Source of the DNA: Desulfomonile tiedjei
GTDB lineage: Bacteria; Desulfobacterota; Desulfomonilia; Desulfomonilales; Desulfomonilaceae
NCBI GenBank assembly: GCA_020718965.1
Contig: DYRE01000082.1
Coordinates: 1-8,716, forward strand
Length of the DNA: 8,716 bases
Direction: 5' to 3'
Positions 6,140-8,716 of this stretch are shown piece after piece (positions within the stretch are counted from its first letter, which is position 1; each line of letters begins with the position of its first letter). The notes under the pieces are model-generated. The model was given only the letters and a program-made list of their open reading frames with translations, did no database searches and was not told where the DNA came from. The translations under genes and the position numbers were made by a program.

Positions 6140-7735
6140 TCAGCCCTGGCATAGCGGTCGCCCCCTCATAAGTTCCGTAACCAGGGGATTTAACCTGTGG
6201 AGCGCGATCCATTCAATTACAGGGACACAAACAGCGTCTCCAAATCCCATTAACGCCTGGCTTGACGAAACTGTGACATTGTAATCATCCACTCCCATTA
6301 GTCGCGCGCACTCCCTCGGGGTCAAGAGGCGGGCTAAAAATTTTCCTTTCCCCGCTTTTACAAGTATTTGCCTGGCGCTACCTCCTCTAGGAGTTCGAAG
6401 ACAACCTGCAATTCCATCAGACCTTATTTCAGCTACTGATCCTTCTTTCCTAGTTCTTCTGAAAGCGGTCCTATATGTCCATTCTGGTCCTGCGATGATT
6501 GAATCAAGCTTTTTTCTTTGTCCAGGTATAACCTGATTTAGAAGATATTTCGTCCGTGTAGGATTCCACCACTCTGGAGATTCTTCAGGAAGATCTTCCA
6601 GGAGCTGTTCCAGCTTGATTGGTTCAACCTGCGCCTTTGGCAATTCCTTGAGGCGCCAACGAATCTGCCCGTGTCTGTTGATAAAGTCCATTATCTTTTT
6701 GGGTCTGAATTGACTCTCTCCAATTTTCGCGCATGCTGGAGAGTTTCCCTCGTAGGTAGGATCTTCAATTCTCGCCACTATGAATAGCCTTTGCCGGCTT
6801 TGTGGGACAAACCATGCGGCGTCAACCATAAAGATGTCTACACAGTACCCAAGTTGATTGAGTCCAACGAGGGCGTCTTTCAAATCTATCCCACTATTTG
6901 AAGATAAAAAACCCATTACATTTTCCACTAGAACTATAGGAGGACGTCTGCCATCCATATCTTTGAGCAATCTCATAAAACCCCAGAAGGCTGATGAGGA
7001 CTTGCCTTTCAAACCATTTCTGGATCCAGCGAGAGAAAGATCGTTACATGGAAAAGAAGCTGTCGCCAATGTGCATGAGGGGACCTGGTCGGCAGAAAGT
7101 TTATGAATATCAATTAGGTTAAAAATTTCCTCACTCCCTTGGAATTGTCCCGAGTACATTTGGTATTTCTTTGGGTCAATGTCATTTGCGCTTGATATTT
7201 TCCAACCATGACGTTGCAGGGCTATTCTCATTAGTCCTATACCTGCGAAGAACTCTGAAAATGTTTTTTGGGGAACAAGAGAAAATGGACTTGATGCGGC
7301 TCTTCCGTTGATTACATCCAGCGTGAGCCCTATGCAATAATCCAGGTTGTTCCTGATCTGACTGTCCCAAAAGCGTAAAACCGTCCATCCCTGAGACATT
7401 AAGGCGGCAGTGGAAATACAGTCTCGCTGCATGTTCATTCGGATTTTGGATAACCAGTATTTTTTTGATTCCGTAACTTTGAACTGGTCTTCCAGGCAAT
7501 CCAGATTCCGTCTCATCCATTGAAATCCGTGCCAGAACTCACCATCTATGAAGATCGCCAACTTCCTGGAGGAAAAAACAACATCCGGTTTGCCAGGAAT
7601 GTCGCTAGCGCAAACTCTGTATCTGGCCCCTGCTTTCCACAAAGTTTTGCGAAAGACCATTTCGGGTTTCGTATCCCGGGACCGGACTCTTTTCATTATC
7701 TTGGAAACATCTCTGGACAAAAGGCGAATCCTCAC
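6140..7735 (-). CDS. Fusion of Vsr-type mismatch endonuclease and C5-cytosine DNA methyltransferase
   Basis: 531 residues in one frame. Residues 1-140 are a Vsr domain: RSRDTKPE (18-25), IPGKPDVVF (46-54), FIDGEFWHG (62-70), KIRMNMQRD (97-105), GWTVLRFW (116-123). Residues 157-515 are a C5 methyltransferase: motif I FSEFFAGIGL (159-168), motif IV SFPCNDLSLAG with catalytic Cys230, motif VI ENV (271-273), motif VIII QSRQRLF (312-318), a target-recognition region (about 330-455), LLTPRECARLMG (470-481) and motif X ALMGFGDAVCVPVIEW (494-509). C5 methyltransferases make 5-methylcytosine; Vsr nicks beside the T:G mismatch left by its deamination. The two are normally separate, often adjacent genes. 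Against E. coli Vsr, Met14, Glu25, Asp51, Phe67, Trp68 and His69 keep identical numbers, but Thr63 is Ile, His64 is Asp and zinc ligands His71, Cys73 and Cys117 are missing. The start is uncertain: GTG 7735 has no ribosome site, while TTG 7720 has GAGG 9 nt upstream. Confidence 0.92.
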   Translation of the reverse strand: MRIRLLSRDVSKIMKRVRSRDTKPEMVFRKTLWKAGARYRVCASDIPGKPDVVFSSRKLAIFIDGEFWHGFQWMRRNLDCLEDQFKVTESKKYWLSKIRMNMQRDCISTAALMSQGWTVLRFWDSQIRNNLDYCIGLTLDVINGRAASSPFSLVPQKTFSEFFAGIGLMRIALQRHGWKISSANDIDPKKYQMYSGQFQGSEEIFNLIDIHKLSADQVPSCTLATASFPCNDLSLAGSRNGLKGKSSSAFWGFMRLLKDMDGRRPPIVLVENVMGFLSSNSGIDLKDALVGLNQLGYCVDIFMVDAAWFVPQSRQRLFIVARIEDPTYEGNSPACAKIGESQFRPKKIMDFINRHGQIRWRLKELPKAQVEPIKLEQLLEDLPEESPEWWNPTRTKYLLNQVIPGQRKKLDSIIAGPEWTYRTAFRRTRKEGSVAEIRSDGIAGCLRTPRGGSARQILVKAGKGKFLARLLTPRECARLMGVDDYNVTVSSSQALMGFGDAVCVPVIEWIALHRLNPLVTELMRGRPLCQG

Positions 7736-7743
7736 GGATTTAT

Positions 7744-7773
7744 TTGTCGTGACTCAGCGAAATCCAGTATGAT
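7744..7773 (+). promoter_or_regulatory. Candidate promoter of the NMT1/THI5-like gene
   Basis: TTGTCG (7744-7749) and TATGAT (7768-7773) are 18 bp apart, with a second -10-like TATACT at 7776-7781 inside the palindrome AGTATACT. It lies in the 78-bp divergent gap before ATG 7814. It would give a leader of about 35 nt. Confidence 0.4.
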
Positions 7774-7813
7774 AGTATACTCTGATTCTTGCCAATTTTA
7801 TTTTATGGTGACA

Positions 7814-8716
7814 ATGAAAAAGGTTGCAGTGATCATTGCAGTGTCCTGGGCCGTATTTGCCACCACCCTGATGGCGGCTGATCCGGGCCCGGTCCATGTA
7901 ACTTTCCTTCCCCAGTGGTTTCCCCAGGCGCAGTTTGCGGGTTATATGATGGCCTTAGAGAAGGGTTTCTATAAAGAAGCCGGTCTCGATGTAAAAATTC
8001 TGCGTGGCGGGCCTTCAAATCCACCTCTTGAAGCGCTGATAAAAGGTAAGACTATCTTTTGCTCAAGCTGGGTTTCAAGCGCTGTTCAGATGCGCTCGTC
8101 AGGTGCGAAACTCGTCAATCTGGCCCAGGTCGTACAACGCTCCGCTCTCATGCTCGTCACAAGAAAATCTAGTGGAATCAAGACCCTGCAGGACCTTGAC
8201 GGTAAACGTATTGGCCTGTGGCAGGGAGATTTCAAAATACAGCCTCTCGCATTGTTCAGGCTTCGCAATCTCAATGTGATTCAAGTCCCAATGTATGGGT
8301 CAATAAATCTTCTCCTCAGGGGAGCTGTCGATGCGGCTACCGCCATGTGGTACAATGAATACCATACATTATTGAACAAAGGTTTCGAGCCCGAGGAACT
8401 GACGACATTTTTCTTCAGCGACTACGGACTGAATTTTCCTGAGGATGGCATATACTGTCTAGAAACGACATGGGATAACCAACCGGGAACTTGCGAAAGT
8501 TTTGTTCAGGCGTCACTAAGGGGTTGGCTTTACGCCTTTGAAAATCGAGGGGAAACTCTTGATGTAGTCATGAAATACGCTGAGGAAGCGCTTACTGGAA
8601 CAAATAGAGCCCAGCAGGCGTGGATGTTGGCCCGCATGCAGGAGCTAATTATTCCAAACGGCACAGGAGAATCTATTGGAAAGCTTGATATAAGGCAATA
8701 CGAGTTGGTCGTGGAC
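7814..8716 (+). CDS. NMT1/THI5-like periplasmic binding domain protein (ABC solute-binding protein or sensor N-terminus); 3' end outside the window
   Basis: An open frame of 301 codons runs to the window edge with no stop. MKKVAVIIAVSWAVFATTLM followed by A-ADPG is a signal peptide with likely cleavage near residue 21-22. The domain start VTFLPQWFPQAQFAGYMMAL, then EKGFYKEAGLDVKI and RGGP, is the classic NMT1/THI5 (SsuA-like) fold, which binds small ligands such as pyrimidine precursors, sulfonates or nitrate. QVVQRSALMLVTRKSSGI, GKRIGLWQGDF, AMWYNEYH and NFPEDGIY follow. From memory, this set is frequent where the domain is the extracytoplasmic sensor of a histidine kinase or diguanylate cyclase, not only in transporters. 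Which applies here depends on the sequence past 8716. ATG 7805 in the same frame would add MVT; neither ATG has a good ribosome site. It is transcribed away from the Vsr-methyltransferase gene. Confidence 0.85.
   Translation, partial: MKKVAVIIAVSWAVFATTLMAADPGPVHVTFLPQWFPQAQFAGYMMALEKGFYKEAGLDVKILRGGPSNPPLEALIKGKTIFCSSWVSSAVQMRSSGAKLVNLAQVVQRSALMLVTRKSSGIKTLQDLDGKRIGLWQGDFKIQPLALFRLRNLNVIQVPMYGSINLLLRGAVDAATAMWYNEYHTLLNKGFEPEELTTFFFSDYGLNFPEDGIYCLETTWDNQPGTCESFVQASLRGWLYAFENRGETLDVVMKYAEEALTGTNRAQQAWMLARMQELIIPNGTGESIGKLDIRQYELVVD

Noticed and set aside
7182..7520. 112-codon minus-strand frame inside the fusion gene
   Set aside because: A shadow frame of the Vsr-methyltransferase gene, with no domain features.
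6140..7735. Assigning the fusion a Dcm-like CCWGG target
   Set aside because: The target-recognition region cannot be matched to a known specificity by eye, and a Vsr domain alone does not prove CCWGG.
7833..8284. Three short minus-strand frames at the right end
   Set aside because: All are antisense to the continuous NMT1/THI5-like frame, which has a signal peptide and clear family motifs.
1..8716. CRISPR array, tRNA, rRNA, insertion sequence or prophage
   Set aside because: No regularly spaced repeats, cloverleaf, rRNA motifs, transposase or terminal inverted repeats were seen; the holin-like protein alone does not indicate a prophage.

Overview
The window reads as chromosomal DNA of a Gram-negative anaerobe, most likely a Desulfobacterota/deltaproteobacterial lineage. 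This is inferred from three things: a selenocysteine-containing SelD, an HddA-type heptose kinase, and an NMT1/THI5-type sensor or solute-binding domain of a kind common in sulfate reducers. I could not run a taxonomic search. GC content looks close to 50%, with AT-rich intergenic stretches. No rRNA, tRNA, CRISPR array, transposase or integrase is visible.

Layout. (1) 1-1008, minus strand: selD, cut by the left edge. It has an in-frame TGA at codon 17, exactly where E. coli SelD has its active-site Cys17, followed by a bacterial SECIS-like hairpin. (2) 1119-2056, minus strand: a compact group made of a possible 42-codon ORF, a tail-anchored coiled-coil protein and a two-TM holin-X/YqjE-like membrane protein, each spaced within a few bases of the next. 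(3) 2254-2583, plus strand: a near-consensus sigma-70 promoter followed by a 76-codon small gene. (4) 2612-3595, minus strand: a GHMP sugar kinase of the HddA type with a run of nine G in its first motif. (5) 3596-4018: an intergenic stretch with a plus-strand hairpin/T-run and two doubtful small ORFs. (6) 4019-7735, minus strand: a head-to-tail run of a Vsr-endonuclease/C5-cytosine-methyltransferase fusion, a PrmA-like methyltransferase and NADP-dependent isocitrate dehydrogenase. The last two genes overlap by 17 nt. (7) 7814-8716, plus strand: the N-terminal 301 residues of an exported NMT1/THI5-like protein, cut by the right edge.

How the genes work together. SelD makes the selenophosphate needed for selenocysteine, so here it needs its own product to be made. 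The Vsr-methyltransferase fusion joins in one chain a cytosine-modifying enzyme and a nuclease of the family that repairs the T:G mismatches left when 5-methylcytosine deaminates. However, its Vsr half lacks the usual zinc ligands. Isocitrate dehydrogenase is a central-carbon gene and is translationally linked to the PrmA-like gene. The remaining genes have no obvious common pathway, so this looks like an ordinary chromosomal mosaic with two unusual genes (selD and the fusion) rather than one defined island.
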